In this document: positions 23,301 through 34,922 of the stretch, one piece after another
How the letters are laid out: the number at the start of each line of letters is the position of its first letter
Numbering within the stretch: position 1 is the stretch's first letter
Translations under genes and position numbers: made by a program
NCBI RefSeq assembly: GCF_963678635.1
Contig: NC_087067.1
Span: forward strand, 41,442,696-41,506,695
Length of the DNA stretch: 64,000 bases
Source: Symsagittifera roscoffensis
Lineage: Eukaryota; Xenacoelomorpha; Acoela; Convolutidae
Direction: 5' to 3'
The notes under the pieces: generated by a model
The model's input: only the letters and a program-made list of their open reading frames with translations
Database searches by the model: none
What the model was told of the DNA's origin: nothing

Positions 23301-26300
23301 CGGTCACTTTACTTTAAAGCCCAAATCTAACAAGTTCGAATTGTGAGCAGTGTGAAGAGGATCAGTTTCTCTGGAGCTGTTTTCTGTTTTTATTCTGGTC
23401 TGGGCAAAACGCAGCGTTTTTTCTGCAAAATTCTGCATTTGAAATAGGTGTCAATAGGTTACCAAACTTTCCATGCCTCGGTTTATCTATAAGTCAACCT
23501 AAAGTTGTGAACGAAACGTTCTGAAATGATGCTAAAGTTTGTTTGGCTAATTCTAGCCAATCAAAATGTTGCAAAGTATTATCAGTTCAATATGTTGAAA
23601 TATTGATTTTTGGGCGCAATGAGTAAGATGATCCAAAAAGACAATGATATTGAAAAACATAAAATGGGCGAATTTATTCAACAAATATTTTTTGTAGTTT
23701 GTGCTTACCTTGAAAGGGGTTGCTTGTGAGGCTCCCTTCCACTGCACTTCGTGTTCACAGATATGTCTGGCTAGTTTACAAAGAATGACTCCATCTTGAA
23801 GTCTCTCGAAGAAGTTCTGACAAGAAATCTCAACGTCTGAAAAAATGCAGAAAACGGTTTTAAAAAAATAAACAAAATAAGCTGATTGGCTGGTCTGCAA
23901 GTTGCGCAGAGATCTGAACAATTTTTATGTCTAGATTCATTCACGGAAAACTTAATAATCATAACAAAGCAAGGATCGCCGTTTGCTGGTGCAAATAGCA
24001 CAAAATGTTCTGACCGCAATCATAAAAAAAATTGAAACAAATTTCTCTCTTTTTTTTAAAATTCACTCTGGCTCATGTTTGACTACTGTCTATTTCCTCC
24101 TGTGTTAATGCTAAATTAATGCTGTTTGTATTTTTGATACAGCTAAATTATGAATATGACCAACGAGTTCAATTTATTTGCTAAAACTACTGATATTTTG
24201 ACAGAAGGTTTTTATTTCGGATCTCGTCGTGCAAACACTTACAATATGAGACTGCTCATTTTAAGGCATAATTGCAAAAAGTTTTTTTAATTTTGATAAC
24301 TTTTTTATTGCGCGTTACACGCTGTGCTTTTTCTTCTTAGTAAAATGGAAATTAACAGTGACCTTCAACATTAATGCTTAATTATTGACCTTATGAAAAC
24401 TTCATGTTACGTTTTTCTTGGACATTTTTAAGTGACAGTGAGTGCTATAGAAAGAGTTGCTCACACCAAAAGATTAAAAAACGCCTCTCAAAGTGATAAT
24501 CAACAAAAATTTTTCCTTAGTTTTGAAACAAAGCATTAAAAATTGGACCAAACAAAAATTCGGTTCTTTGCTCAGTAATCAAACTTTTGTAATCAATACT
24601 CAAGTTCAAGCCTCCTTTTTGAAAAAAAAATAAGACTGCTCGTATCAAAGCAAAGCCATGACATTCACGTGCTCGGAATGAAAAATTGATGAAAATTTCA
24701 AAAAACGAAAAAAATTTAAAATCATTTCTAAAACCCACACAAAATTTGTCAAGTAAAATTGATATAATTAGCCAGATATAATAAAACCAAATAGCATGCC
24801 TCAATTCAATTTAGATTGATTTCTTTGACTGATTGAATCTCCGCTTATGCGTTAGTTAGCCAGATAAAATTAGCCAGATATAAAAAAAAACCAAATAGCA
24901 TGCCTCAATTCAATTTGGATTGATTTCTTTGACTGATTGAATCTCCGCTTATGCGTTAGTTGCGCAATATAAATTGCGCATTAATTATCCCAAAGTGGCC
25001 ATATTGGCAGTCCGTAAACCACCAAGACTTCACTAAAAAACTCACGAATTTTTTTTTTTCAATTTAAGCTCAAGGCAACATTATTTTGGAGATAAAAAAA
25101 CGAACTATTATGTCAAAAATTGCTAGTTAAAAAGTCTCATGCTTTTCTGGAGAAGAAAAAACACCCTGAGCACAAAGATTCCATAACTTTCTTAGACAGT
25201 TGGAACAAAAATGTCAGTTTTATAAATTATGTTGTATTACCAAGGTGTAAGATTGGCTTATTCGACTTTATTAGACTTCAACTGCGAAAAATATCAAGAA
25301 CTCACTTGTTTCAGTTATTTCCATTGATTGCAATAAAAATAATCATTCCTGCCATCTGCGCGAAAGAAACCATCCTCTCATTTTCTTTTTTGATAATATA
25401 ATTTGAACGAGCATGCTGAACACACCGTGAAATCGGAAAAAAAACGACAGAGACAGAAAGTACGAAAAAATTTACAAAAACATTAAAAGGAATAGTAAAC
25501 TCTAATTTGAAAAATTTTAAAAATTCTTTTATTTCTTTGGCAGAAAACTTTTCAATTTTTGAAGTTTTTAGTTCCCAAAATATCGCTGAAAACCCCAAAA
25601 AACTAACTTGATTCGACTAAAAATAATTTCTTGCGGCTGAAATTAAGCATAAATAAGCTATTATAAGCCTGCTATCTTGCCTTTATTTGTTCGAAATTCG
25701 AACAAAAATCAAAAATTTCAAATAATTCTGAATTCTGGAAAAAAGTTTCTCCAATCTAGAAAAAAAAATTCTCAATTTGTTAACGTTGTTTGAATCAATC
25801 AAAACTGAAAGGGCTTTATTATGATATATCACTCGACCCATTACGATGATTATTTGTGGTACTTGATTTTGCTTGGAGAACAAAAACAAAAAGAAAAAAT
25901 GAAAAAAAAAGAAAAATCAACTAAAACGCACCCGAATACAAAGTTCCTCCCCATTTTTTAAAACTTTTTTTAAATGGCCGGAACAACAAATCTGTTTGAG
26001 CGAGCTGAACAAGCAAGCGGTCAATGTTGATCAGCTCAAGTCAGCCTCCCAGCTCGCGTATAAACTAGAAGCTTTTTAAACAGTATCTGAAATAGTCAGC
26101 CAAAACTCACTGCTGAAAGCTATGCTGACTATAAAAAAAATTTGCTTTTAGCGTAGACAATGCACTTCTAGGATATTGTCAGTCAAAAAATGAGATGATT
26201 CATAAAATTGTAGTTTTACCCACCGTTTCAATAAAAATCTATATGCGCATTTTTTATTAGATTTTATTGATAAAAGTTGGATCTTGTTAGGAATAAGTTT

Positions 26301-26829
26301 AAAGTTGTAATTGAATTGATCTTGCGGATCCCATACTAATTAGGTCAAGGACGAATTTTTTTTTAAAACTCATAACTTGGTAAAATAATTGAAGCTGCTA
26401 AATTTTGATTTCATTCGATTTGCTCTTAAGGCATTTTCTTCAACGTAGACCACTATTAACTAGAGCGACCAAAAACGGTCTGAAAAAAGGTCTATAATTC
26501 CTTATTTACTTCGATAGATTGATCAATAGCTGATTGTTATTTTTTAAAATGATGAAATAAAAAAACTATTAACCTAGTAGGTCTGAAATCCACATGGCTA
26601 GATCTTCCTTGAGCGGCATCAGAGTCCTATTTTGCCACTCTTGGGCCGACAGTTTGAAGAAGTCTTCCTCCTGCTCTCCTCCGTCCATCTCGTCCCCTCC
26701 ATTCGGCTCCGTCTCGTTGTCCAATGGGATTTGAGGAGAGTTGTCTCCGAGGAGTAAATTGTCCAATGAGGGCTTCCGCTGATTACGACTAACTATTTCC
26801 GGTTCCATATTTGGTAATTTAGTTCTCAT
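17141..26829 (-). CDS. GAS2-like protein (CH + GAR domains), six coding exons with two alternative exon 4s
   Basis: Exons on the minus strand: 26829-26574, 23836-23709, 22445-22328, then either 21721-21354 (4a) or 21093-20267 (4b), then 17799-17698 and 17338-17141. All junctions are GT-AG and phases match, giving 389 aa (4a) or 542 aa (4b). The calponin-homology domain starts at about residue 64 (LMPLKEDLAMWISDLL), continues through NFFERLQDGVILCKLA and GPFFSRENITNFLRWCK...CLFE, and ends in exon 4. The GAR domain has CKCEDTVTVKKLAEGTY, then [22 protein letters not shown], then STARPP. GAS2 proteins bind F-actin through CH and microtubules through GAR. Residues 30-60 are acidic and low-complexity. 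The start at 26829 is the first ATG of the open frame; a further upstream exon is possible, as is use of a donor inside the last exon. The gene lies head-to-head with claudin-like gene A, 0.9 kb away. Confidence 0.85.
17505..17564. repeat. Imperfect hairpin in the GAS2-like intron between the GAR exons
   Basis: The 27-base arms 17505-17531 and 17538-17564 pair at 24 of 27 positions around a 6-nt loop. It could be a small inverted-repeat element or a precursor-like hairpin. The very short loop and lack of an extended stem argue against a typical miRNA precursor. Confidence 0.55.
17698..17799 (-). CDS. GAS2-like exon 5: GAR domain, first half
   Basis: Acceptor GGTTTCAG, donor AGG|GTAAGT, 102 bases, phase 0 both sides. 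It reads KKCKCEDTVTVKKLAEGTY and NDRKVYIR, matching the GAR domain start (a cysteine pair, then VxxxAEGxYxI). Too short to stand out as an open frame. Confidence 0.85.
17810..20200. other. Intron of the GAS2-like gene; C-run and AT-rich sequence
   Basis: Between exon 4b and the first GAR exon (about 2.5 kb) I see no extra exon that fits frame and splice sites. A run of 13 C occurs at 18,327-18,339 within a pyrimidine/C-rich patch to about 18,430. The short ORFs 18,220-18,595 are low-complexity readings of that patch. Confidence 0.5.
20267..21093 (-). CDS. GAS2-like exon 4b: CH C-terminus plus Ser/basic linker with two SxIP motifs (alternative exon)
   Basis: Acceptor CTGTTTCAG, donor GAAGAG|GTAACT. 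Phase 1 in, phase 0 out, 827 bases, the same phases as 4a. It starts with the matching CH helix, NIIVCLYAIARRFKN, then LIQLEEEMEL. About 235 residues of disordered linker follow, rich in Ser, Asn and Arg. Two SxIP motifs sit in basic/serine context: SRIP (20,741-20,752, after PRK) and SSIP (20,609-20,620, after RSRK). SxIP is the known EB1-binding motif and is present in GAS2-like family C-termini. A basic RRKRQR cluster lies near the end. If the donor is not used, the frame stops at 20,228. Confidence 0.75.
21354..21721 (-). CDS. GAS2-like exon 4a: CH C-terminus plus acidic linker (alternative exon)
   Basis: Acceptor CACTTTCAG, donor ATG|GTAAAA. Phase 1 in, phase 0 out, 368 bases. It begins by completing a Leu codon, then NVIACLYEVGKRARN, the last CH helix, and LLRIEKEL. 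About 85 acidic/lysine-rich residues follow (EKEEDDE) with no SxIP motif. It can join exon 3 on one side and the GAR exon (17799) on the other. If followed by exon 4b instead, the frame reaches a stop within three codons, so 4a and 4b cannot both be used. Confidence 0.75.
22328..22445 (-). CDS. GAS2-like exon 3: CH domain, central part
   Basis: Acceptor AATAG at 22447-22446, donor C|GTGAGT, phase 0 in and 1 out. The 39 codons read GPFFSRENITNFLRWCK and NDTCLFESSDL, the most conserved part of GAS2-type CH domains (FFxRxNxxNFxxWC...CLFE). The exon lies in a different frame from the open frame at 22232-22426. Confidence 0.85.
23709..23836 (-). CDS. GAS2-like exon 2: CH domain, first half
   Basis: Acceptor TTTTTTCAG, donor AAG|GTAAGC, phases 1 in and 0 out. 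The frame reads NFFERLQDGVILCKLARHI, the CH-domain helix that in GAS2 contains the F-x-x-LxxGxxLCxLA pattern. Conserved core residues are present. Confidence 0.85.
23840..26570. other. Intron 1 of the GAS2-like gene with repeat insertions
   Basis: This 2.7-kb intron contains one copy (about 24,630-25,206) of the repeat family that forms the array at 41.6-45.1 kb, inserted in the same plus-strand orientation. Inside it, about 90 bases are directly duplicated. No extra exon was found. Confidence 0.5.
24630..25206 (+). repeat. MITE-like repeat copy in GAS2-like intron 1
   Basis: It starts with AAGACTGCTCGTATCA, as in the copies at 41.6 and 42.1 kb, then has TTGAATCTCCGCTTATGCGTTA and, near the end, CCCTGAGCACAAA...TTCC, which all copies share. 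Copies elsewhere end in GTCGGAAC. An internal block, 24,767-24,856, is repeated at 24,870-24,961. Confidence 0.6.
26574..26829 (-). CDS. GAS2-like exon 1: acidic N-terminus and start of CH domain
   Basis: Encodes 85 residues plus one base. An acidic stretch (NETEPNGGDEMDGGEQEED) precedes the CH start at EWQNRTLMPLKEDLAMW. The donor is AG|GTTAAT after base 26574, phase 1, which joins in frame to the exon at 23836. Confidence 0.8.
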
Positions 26830-27741
26830 AAGTAGATTTTTTTCTCGTCTGTTTTCGATACTTTCTCAACAAGAAAAAATTTTAACTTCGTACTTTACTA
26901 TGAATTATTTTGAATTAAAATAAAGCTTCACTTTGAGTTGGTTGCTTTAATACCATTCTAGATTAATCACCATCTGTTAAAGGTGCTCATTCACTTGTAG
27001 AAATTTTGGCACTACAACATTTTTTGCCATCGTCAGCGTAAAATATGTAGAATTGATTTTGATGATTAAACGTCATAATAATGAATACTTTCGACGCCGC
27101 TGCTTACGTTCATCACATGAAGCGTTTCTTCGTTTGATGTTTGGAATGTCAAGTTCAAGAAGTATTCGGCTGAAAAAAATAGGTCTAGTTAATTTCATAA
27201 ACAGCCGGCATCTTTTTGAACCTAAAATTTTAAATTTATTAGAATATTTTGAGGCACATGTTCACTTTTTGAACCAATTACATTGAAATCTTTCAAATTT
27301 GAGTCAAGAATTGGTTCTAGCGCATTTAACTCAATGAGTCATTTTACCATATGGTTAACTATTTTAATTGAATTTTGTTTTGTTGGCAATCAATCTAAAG
27401 TGCAAGCCATTCTAAATTATATTCAATAAAATCAACTTTTGCTAATGCTGTTCTATGTTTATTTACTAAAACTATAGGACTAAAATTGAACAACTTTCAC
27501 TCATTGATTTTACGACTCAACCACGTATTTTTTTGATCAGCGACAACACGCAAAACCATAATTTGCCTGTCGTGAAAAATTTTTTAACACATGGCATAAT
27601 TGTTGGCATAGCTAGCTCGATTGCTCAAAACTGAACGTACCATTTTTAAAAGCTTCTCATTGAATTTTTAACCACCAAGTTATTTTGTAAAATTTTTCAA
27701 CTCTTTCAGTTAAAACTAGATAGTTTTTCGGGACAGTAAAA
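26830..27741. promoter_or_regulatory. Divergent intergenic region between the GAS2-like gene and claudin-like gene A
   Basis: The coding starts face away from each other across 0.9 kb, so both promoters, or 5' UTR exons, must lie here or beyond. I see no TATA box or motif array I would defend. The short ORF 27,053-27,286 is not supported. Confidence 0.4.
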
Positions 27742-29593
27742 ATGAAGTGCTCGGCTCCGCGATTACTTTTATGGCTCTCATTCCTACTGGCGCTCGGAAC
27801 TTTCTGTTTCACAGGTAAAATTACATTGCATATATAATATATTGGCCCGTGTAAATAATCTCCCCCCTAAAAAAAACTGGCAATTTTAAGCCAAATTGTG
27901 AAAACTGAAAAATGATATCCACTATGCGTATATCCGCTCTCTGGGCATCATTAAAGGTATCATTTTGTGTTTTCATTTGGTTACTTGAATATTTCCATTT
28001 GTTATTTGAATACTTTCATTTGGTTATAATTTATGATTTAATTTAATTTAGCTATTTGTTTATTTTTAAGGCTTCGCCCATAACAAGGGGTGGTTTGATG
28101 TTCCCACCACTGGCAAGAGTCCCAGTATCTCCATGTGGCACGTCTGTTACGACGGATTCTGGAGGGACTGCGAGCCAGTCATGACTCAAGACGCCAAGTA
28201 AAGCTAACTAGATAAACTCCGCTTGCCAATACCACCACACCCCACCACCGTACGAATTTTTGATTGGCCGATGTAACGAGTGTTTTTGTTTGAAATATAG
28301 CGAGAAAAAACAGAGCCAAACCAAGTTTAGATAAAATTGTTGAGCAAAACTGCGAAAATATTAAAAATCAAAAAATGTCATTTTTCAAGAAATCAGGGGC
28401 TGATCTAGGATTTTCTCGAGGGGGGGGGGGGGGGGGGGGGGGGCGGACGACTTTTTTCTTGTGACGACCTTTTTTTTTAGGTCGACCAAATTGATTCTCC
28501 GAGCTCTCCTAAAGCACTAAGAAGACGCTGTTTTGGCCAAAATTTTTTGAAAAAAGAGGTCAAAAAGCCGTTTTTGGCACTTTTTGGAAAATTTTGACAA
28601 AAAAATTGCGCTTTTTTCGGCGCGCGCTCCCCCTCAAAGTTAGTATATATTGGCGCCAAAGGCGCCTTTAGAAAAATTTTAGTGTCGGTAGGCCAGAAAT
28701 GGATTTCTTAAAAAGTACCAAAGGGGGGACCCTTTGGGTCGGCAGGGGGTCAAATCCCTGAGGAGGGGAGCGCCCCTGCTGAAAAATATGGAAAAAATCA
28801 AAATCAGAGTAAATTCACTGATTAGCTGTTTTAGTTTTGGTTTCTCATTTAATCTTCAATATTTTCAGGTACAACTACGGAATCGCAGTGATGGTCACGC
28901 GTGTGCTGCTCATCACCTCCATGTTCTTTTCCCTCGCCCTGACTGTAATGGGGGCCATGACCCTCATGGGCTCATACAAACTCATCGGGTACACCTACAC
29001 GTTTCCAGTTGTGGCCCTAATCACAGGTGAGAACAACGAACTCGCTTCTATCTGTATTATCCGTTTCATCAGTTTCATCGGGAAATCAGTTTTGGGCAAT
29101 TTGCATAAAAGTCGCTAAATCTTTTTATAGTTATTCAACTTCAATTCAAGATCTAGCCTGTTAAATCTATAAGCTCATCTATGTCACCGAGTGTTTTGGG
29201 AGTTTTAGAGAGCAGATTTAGGATCATTGGACGGAAGGTTAAACAGTCTAATTTAATTCGAAATAAATGATTTTCTTCAAGGTGCACTGGAAGAAAAACG
29301 AAGAAAAACCTCTGCTGGGATAGATATTTCTTACTTTTTTTTAATAAACGGCATAATAAATTTACAGGATGATTTTATTTTCAGCTATTCTGCTAATGGT
29401 CGGTTGTGCCACTTTCGAGGGTGGAGTTCGTCTCAAAGTGTTGAACCAGATTCTCAAAATCAACGAGCAAGATATCCACTCGAGGACATACATCGCCGGT
29501 TTTTCGGCTTGGGGCGCATTCGCCATGTCGGCAATCAACTGCGTCATCAACGGACTGCTCTATTTGAAGACAAGATACGAGACTTACATCTAA
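27742..29593 (+). CDS. Claudin-like four-pass membrane protein, gene A (188 aa, four exons)
   Basis: Exons 27742-27814, 28071-28197, 28869-29026 and 29385-29593 join in frame with GT-AG introns (phases 1, 2, 1). The protein has TM1 at about residues 7-26, a first extracellular loop with WHVCYDGFWRDC (residues 47-58), TM2 at 72-101, TM3 at 109-131 and TM4 at 155-180, with a short C-terminal tail. G-x-W-x2-C in loop 1 is the claudin/PMP22/Clc-type signature. A FEGGVRLKV block follows TM3. Claudin-type proteins sit in the plasma membrane at cell contacts or as channel subunits; which role applies here is not shown. It is clearly paralogous to gene B. The second intron holds a G24 run and a repeat insertion. 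An AATAAA occurs near 29,875. Confidence 0.8.
28400..28800. repeat. G-run and repeat insertion in claudin-like gene A intron 2
   Basis: A run of 24 G (28,420-28,443) is followed by about 350 bases of locally GC-rich sequence unlike the surrounding AT-rich intron, with GGCGCCAAAGGCGCC-type words and a GGGGTCAAATCCC stretch. It looks like an old short element. It does not interrupt an exon. Confidence 0.5.
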
Positions 29594-31976
29594 ATTGGCC
29601 GAAGTTTGCCAAGACGAATCATGATAGTGAAGACTTCAAGTTTTTGTATCTTACAGTGAACTCGTATTTTTATAATAGGCTCTGCTGATTATTAAACCGT
29701 GATTTTAGTGACTATAAAAGCTTAATTACCTAAAGTAGATGTTATCGACGATTGCTTAACTAACTATTATGCAACTTGAAAAAATTTCAAAAAACTTACG
29801 GTTTTAATCGTTTTCCCATTTTGAAGATCTCCCCTTTTTTCCATGGCTCATTTTAATCCATATATATGAAGCTCAATAAATATGACAAATTATGACTTCA
29901 TGCCATCAAATAAAAACAAAAGAAGCTAAATTTTTGGAGAGTAAGCTAGACTAGTAATCTTTGTGCTGAAAATCGGTTTGAGGAAAACAGTTGCTTGTAA
30001 CAGTGTTCTACATTTTGCATACTTTTGCATAAAATGGTAAAAATGTTTCAAATCTAAAAGCAAAAAAAAACTACCATGGAAAAATGGTATCTAAGCAAAG
30101 CGCATTTCCTTTAGGGAGAATAAATAAAACGTAGTTATTTTAGATTGGTATATATAGCTTGAGCAGCGTGAAGACATTTTCAGCGGAGGAAATTTAAAAA
30201 AAGGAAAAAATACGAGTGAAGATATATAATTTCAAATGCGGTGTTGAAAAAATATTTGCTATAACGAGACATTTTTTAAGTATAAGTATTGTAAATTATT
30301 CCTTTTTTACACGAGAAGAGTCAAATTTCCTTTTTTTATAAACAGGACAGCTATTTTTTTTTAAATTACATCTTGATGAGTCATCGCTACGTCAATTTTT
30401 TATTCCTTGAGTTCAGTTCAGTAGCATTGTAATTTATTTTCAATCGGATGTTCTTAAGTTCTAAAAAGATAGACAATTGTACAAAAATGGATACAAGGAT
30501 ATGAAAAATTTGCATTGTTTTCGATTGCATGATACAGCTGGAAAAAATAATATATATGTTTTTTGGTATTGTAGCTTGATGGAGATATAATTTCCTGTTG
30601 CACGTTTCAAAGCGCCACACGAAGAAACTGCTGACAATGTTTTAGTAAAGGCGTTTTAGTTTGCATTTTTAAAAAGAAATCGTACAGCACTGAATATGGG
30701 AAAACGTGTAACTAAAAAATGTGCGTTTCGTTTCCTTCATTGCTGAAAAAAAAACAAGCAGTAGCTTACCTATTATTTTACTTTGTCTCTTGACAAGAAT
30801 GAAGTGTAAAAATGACATTGGAATCGCAAATTTACCTGTAGCATTGCGAATGAGTTGATACAAAAAATAATCATAATCTAAGCTTTGATAACAGTTTTCG
30901 AGATAATTTAGCTGCAAGAACTTTATTGAAAAGAATTATCTGCTCGTAAACAGTCAGTTACAGAATTCTGGAGCAGGATGACTTTTGGTGTTTTGGAAGA
31001 AGTTCATCTGACGCTTTTGGAATATGCAGGCAAGAATTAAATGTTTAAAATGAACTCAATCTCGAAAATTTTACCAATTTCAGCTACCGTTCAAACAAGT
31101 CTGCCTAAATAGCTCTGCAAAGTTATACATACTATAAGACAGGTGCTCAAAATTTATATCTACAAATCCGTGGGTTTACAAATAGTGTATTTGATTTACC
31201 AGTAGTGCAGAGAGAACTAAAGCAGAAACTTAAGGTACCCTTCAAATAGGACAAGAAGGTGTTTTGGGTTCTGATTTCGATAAATAACTTCGGCATGCAT
31301 TCGTTTCTGATATATGTATATGTTCCCTGTATTCTACTTCGAAGAAACTCTGTATTTTTATAATTACAACTTCAAAAGCAGTAAAAACGGGTGATTATAC
31401 TAAGGTTTTGTTCTTTTTTACACCGTTTTTCTTACAGAAAATTCATGTTTGGGCTTGACTTTATGACTTTAATGTGCGGATAGTTTTTGTAGTCAAAATA
31501 AAATAAGTGCATGCATTTCGTTTTGTCTTAGATTTTTTTTTCCTTCCAACTTTTTGATAAGTCTCTCCGTTAGAAAGCAAACTGTTCACTAAGTGGATTA
31601 ACGTCTCGAACAAACCATTACTGTTCCAGCATTTTTACAGCGATAATTAGAAACGTAGAGCTGCAACATTGGCCAAACATTGACAACTCTGTGTCATATC
31701 GGTTCATACATTCAAATGTGAGTTGAGTATAGCGTAATTGATCAAATACCAATAAAAAACTTATCATCAATGTTTCAGGGTAACATAGAAGAAAATACTC
31801 TAGAAGTTTTTCTTTTCCTTTTCAAAATTACAAAGTGTTGGAATCTCATAAAGAACCAGTTCGATAAATTTTGTTAGCAACGTAAAAAGGCATCGATGAT
31901 TCGGCAATGTTACAGTATTGCGCTAATTATCTGTGAGTAAAATTGTTAACGTACAGAAACTCAAGTACACGGAAAC

Positions 31977-32440
31977 GGGTGCCGGACATCAAGCCGACGG
32001 GACTTCAAGCCGAATTGTAAAATTAGAGACTTCAAGCCGAATAATTCTTTATAAAGTCGTGAAATATGAACAATTTGAAAACTTTTTTGAAGATTTTCTG
32101 AATTTCATGATCTTTCTTCACTAGTTATTGGCGTTTGCATATAATTTAAGCATCCAAATGATGTTCCGGAAAGTTGAAAAGTAAAACATGGTTGAAGGCA
32201 TTTTTCATGTTTATAATTTATGCATTTCAAAAACCGGCTGATGTTATTAACGGATGCGAATCACAAGTGGTGCATTGTCATGAATAACGCTCACTATGGA
32301 CTAAACTTGCCAAAATTTTAGAAAAGCAACATTTTGCAGATGATAAAATAGCGTTTTGGGGTGCTTGTAAAGTTCTAATTTCGGCTTGAAGTCCCTTCGG
32401 CTTGAAGTCCCGTCGGCTTGTTGTCCTAGACCCCACGGAA
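31977..32440. mobile_element. MITE-like element with iterated GACTTCAAGCCG ends
   Basis: The left end has AAGCCGACGGGACTTCAAGCCGA-type sequence and a further GACTTCAAGCCGAAT. The right end (about 32,385-32,430) is its reverse complement, again with the core twice in a row. The interior of about 350 bases is AT-rich and non-coding. The inverted ends with internal sub-repeats mark a non-autonomous DNA element. Confidence 0.65.
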
Positions 32441-32498
32441 ACATCACTGGGGCAGCTCTAATTTGCTCAGTGATACCAGTCCGGGTAAATTAGACTTC

Positions 32499-32915
32499 TT
32501 GGTGGCGTCCCTCATGCTTGAAGGACCCAATGCTTGAAATTAATTTTAGCTTTCTTTCAGCCAATCAGATTTGAGTATTCAAAATCTCAAAGTAAATCGC
32601 GAAAATCTCAAAGTAAGAAAATAAATCCAGGCCATTAATGTTAATATTGACCGATTAGATAATAAGCAGATGAGTTTTCAAGACTGAACAGTTCTTGATT
32701 TTAAACTCATTAATCTTGAAGATTATCTGAGTAGTAATGCAGTTGTAACCCGCATTTTGTAATATTTTTGATTATTTTCCACTGATTTAATACATTTTCT
32801 GTTAATTTTGACTTCGATTTTGTGAGAAAAGGATTTAACCAATAGAAAAGCTCAGCGATTTTGATTGGTTGAAATTTTTCAAGCATTCGGTCCTTCAAGC
32901 ATGAGAACCCTCCCC
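32499..32915. mobile_element. Second MITE-like element with iterated TGCTTGAA ends
   Basis: The left end (about 32,508-32,542) reads CTCATGCTTGAAGGACC then AATGCTTGAAA. The right end (about 32,875-32,910) is the inverted copy with one or two changes. Each end thus holds the word CTTCAAGC/GCTTGAAG twice, the same word used by the neighbouring element. The interior is AT-rich and non-coding. Confidence 0.6.
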
Positions 32916-34049
32916 AGACTTCTTTCTTATGCTAGCGGAAAATTTTGGCTCAATTTCTTCACAAAGCCAAATGAAATTAAATAATTACAAAACTTATCGA
33001 ACTTGGAAAATTACTTGCTTTTACGATTTTCTGTTTCGCATTGCCTTGGAGACCTCTCGCGCAAAATATTTTATAATCTAACTCTTAATCACAAGGTAAC
33101 GAGTTTTAATTTTGATTTTACTTAAACGTTTTTTAAATTTAGTAAAGCGTTTTTCTTGTTTTCTAAGGCACTGTTGAGTTCTCAAGCTCTATTTTAACAT
33201 TCAAAATCAGCAAAATTGCCAAATACTTAGCACTAATTACGTTAAGAATTGCATTGAAATACACAGACTTCTTTAAACAGATTTATTTTCAAATTGCAAA
33301 AAAATACATGCAGTTGTGATTTTTAGGCAACCTTGATCTAAAAAGTATTTTTGAAATATTTAACTTTACATTCCAAAAATTTTGGAAAGTTGTCAATTGA
33401 TCTTTCTCGTCGCTTTTATTGCGATAATTTTTTTCTTGTTGTATAAAATCTATATAAGTTTTGCAAAGCATTAAAATATCCTGAACTGATTTAAAATTTA
33501 TATCAACAAAACAAAGCTGAAAAAGTTCTAACAGACAATTGTTTAAAAAACGCACTCTGTCAACCTCGTAAAAATTGAACTACAGATACATATGCGGTTT
33601 AATCTTTTTATTCACAATTTTTGAAAGTTTTAACGTGAAATAGATCTCGTCAGAGAAATAAACACCAGTGTCGATAGCTCAGTTGAAACTTAAAATCATC
33701 TTCCAAAAAAAGAAGACCGAAATTTTCTTCAAATTTTTGCTCGTTCAGCAACAAAACACTGACCAATTGACAATATTTTTCCGAGGTTTATTTTCGGATG
33801 AAAGTTTAGAAATTTTGAAAAAATTCTAAATTGTTACAGCTTAGTGTTTTAATCTTTGGATACAAAACTGGAAGCGAGTTGTGATATCTCGGCAAAACCA
33901 TGCAAAGTATGAAAATATAGCGCTTTTGTATTTCTTCTTTTTTTTCGAAATAACATGAACATATATAATAGGAAAATCAGAGAGGAGACATTACTTAAAA
34001 AGAACAAGCTGACAATTTTGAGCAAATGTTACACAAAGTTTTAATTTGT

Positions 34050-34240
34050 AGGTGCAATTAATTTTTTGCATGCAAATTTTTTCCGAACTTTTATCTGATC
34101 TTCTTCTGAGTTAATTTTGCTTATTTGATTTTTAGGTGCAATTTAGAGATATTTTTTGTGCATGCGATATTTTTTGTCATTCGGAAGTTTTTTTTCAGTT
34201 GATCTTCTTCTGAGTTAATTTTATTTTTTTCCAAATTATG
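34050..34240. repeat. Tandem duplication of about 95 bases
   Basis: Two diverged copies each contain AGGTGCAATT, TGCATGC, then GATCTTCTTCTGAGTTAATTTT. They are adjacent and in direct orientation. No coding content. Confidence 0.6.
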
Positions 34241-34922
34241 CAGTAATTTTTGTTTTAGGTGTATAGAAAAGCCATTTCTGCGGGTAAAATTTGTCAAAAG
34301 ACATTTTGAACTAGCTTCACTTGGCAGTTTGATTTTAACACAGTCTTGATAGACAAACTGATTTAGATAATGACTTAGAAAATAGTAAGCGTCAATTTTC
34401 GGACATCATTGCTCGTCTTAAGCAACCGAAAAGTTCAAAAACTGTACAGCTTAGTGGCAGTAGTCTCTGTGACATCATTTCCAAACCAGCGAAAACTGAT
34501 TTCTACATTTCTACCTGAGGAATACGTTTAGGTTTATTCATGAACTTTGTCTAGGATCGTTGACCGAAGCAAATTTTGCCGTAAAATTTTTATTTGTTCA
34601 ATAAGGATTGCTAAAAAAATAAATCAACCTTTTTTAAATGAAACAATTTTTATCAAGTAAGACTTCTTAAAAAGTGCATTCTGCCACCTTTGTAAATATT
34701 AGAGTCGTGATACAGATGCTGAAAATTCGAAGCGAAGCGAAGCGAATACAAGTCGAGGCATGATTTACCGCAATTTATTGAGAAATCTAACCTTAATTAG
34801 AATGAATAATTTAAAATAACAGCAGCGCAGATAGCGCAAAAGTATGAAACCGCTTGCAACACAAACCCAAGATCAAAACTTCTACAAATTTTTTTTGTCT
34901 GCTTAGTGTTAAATCAATGACC

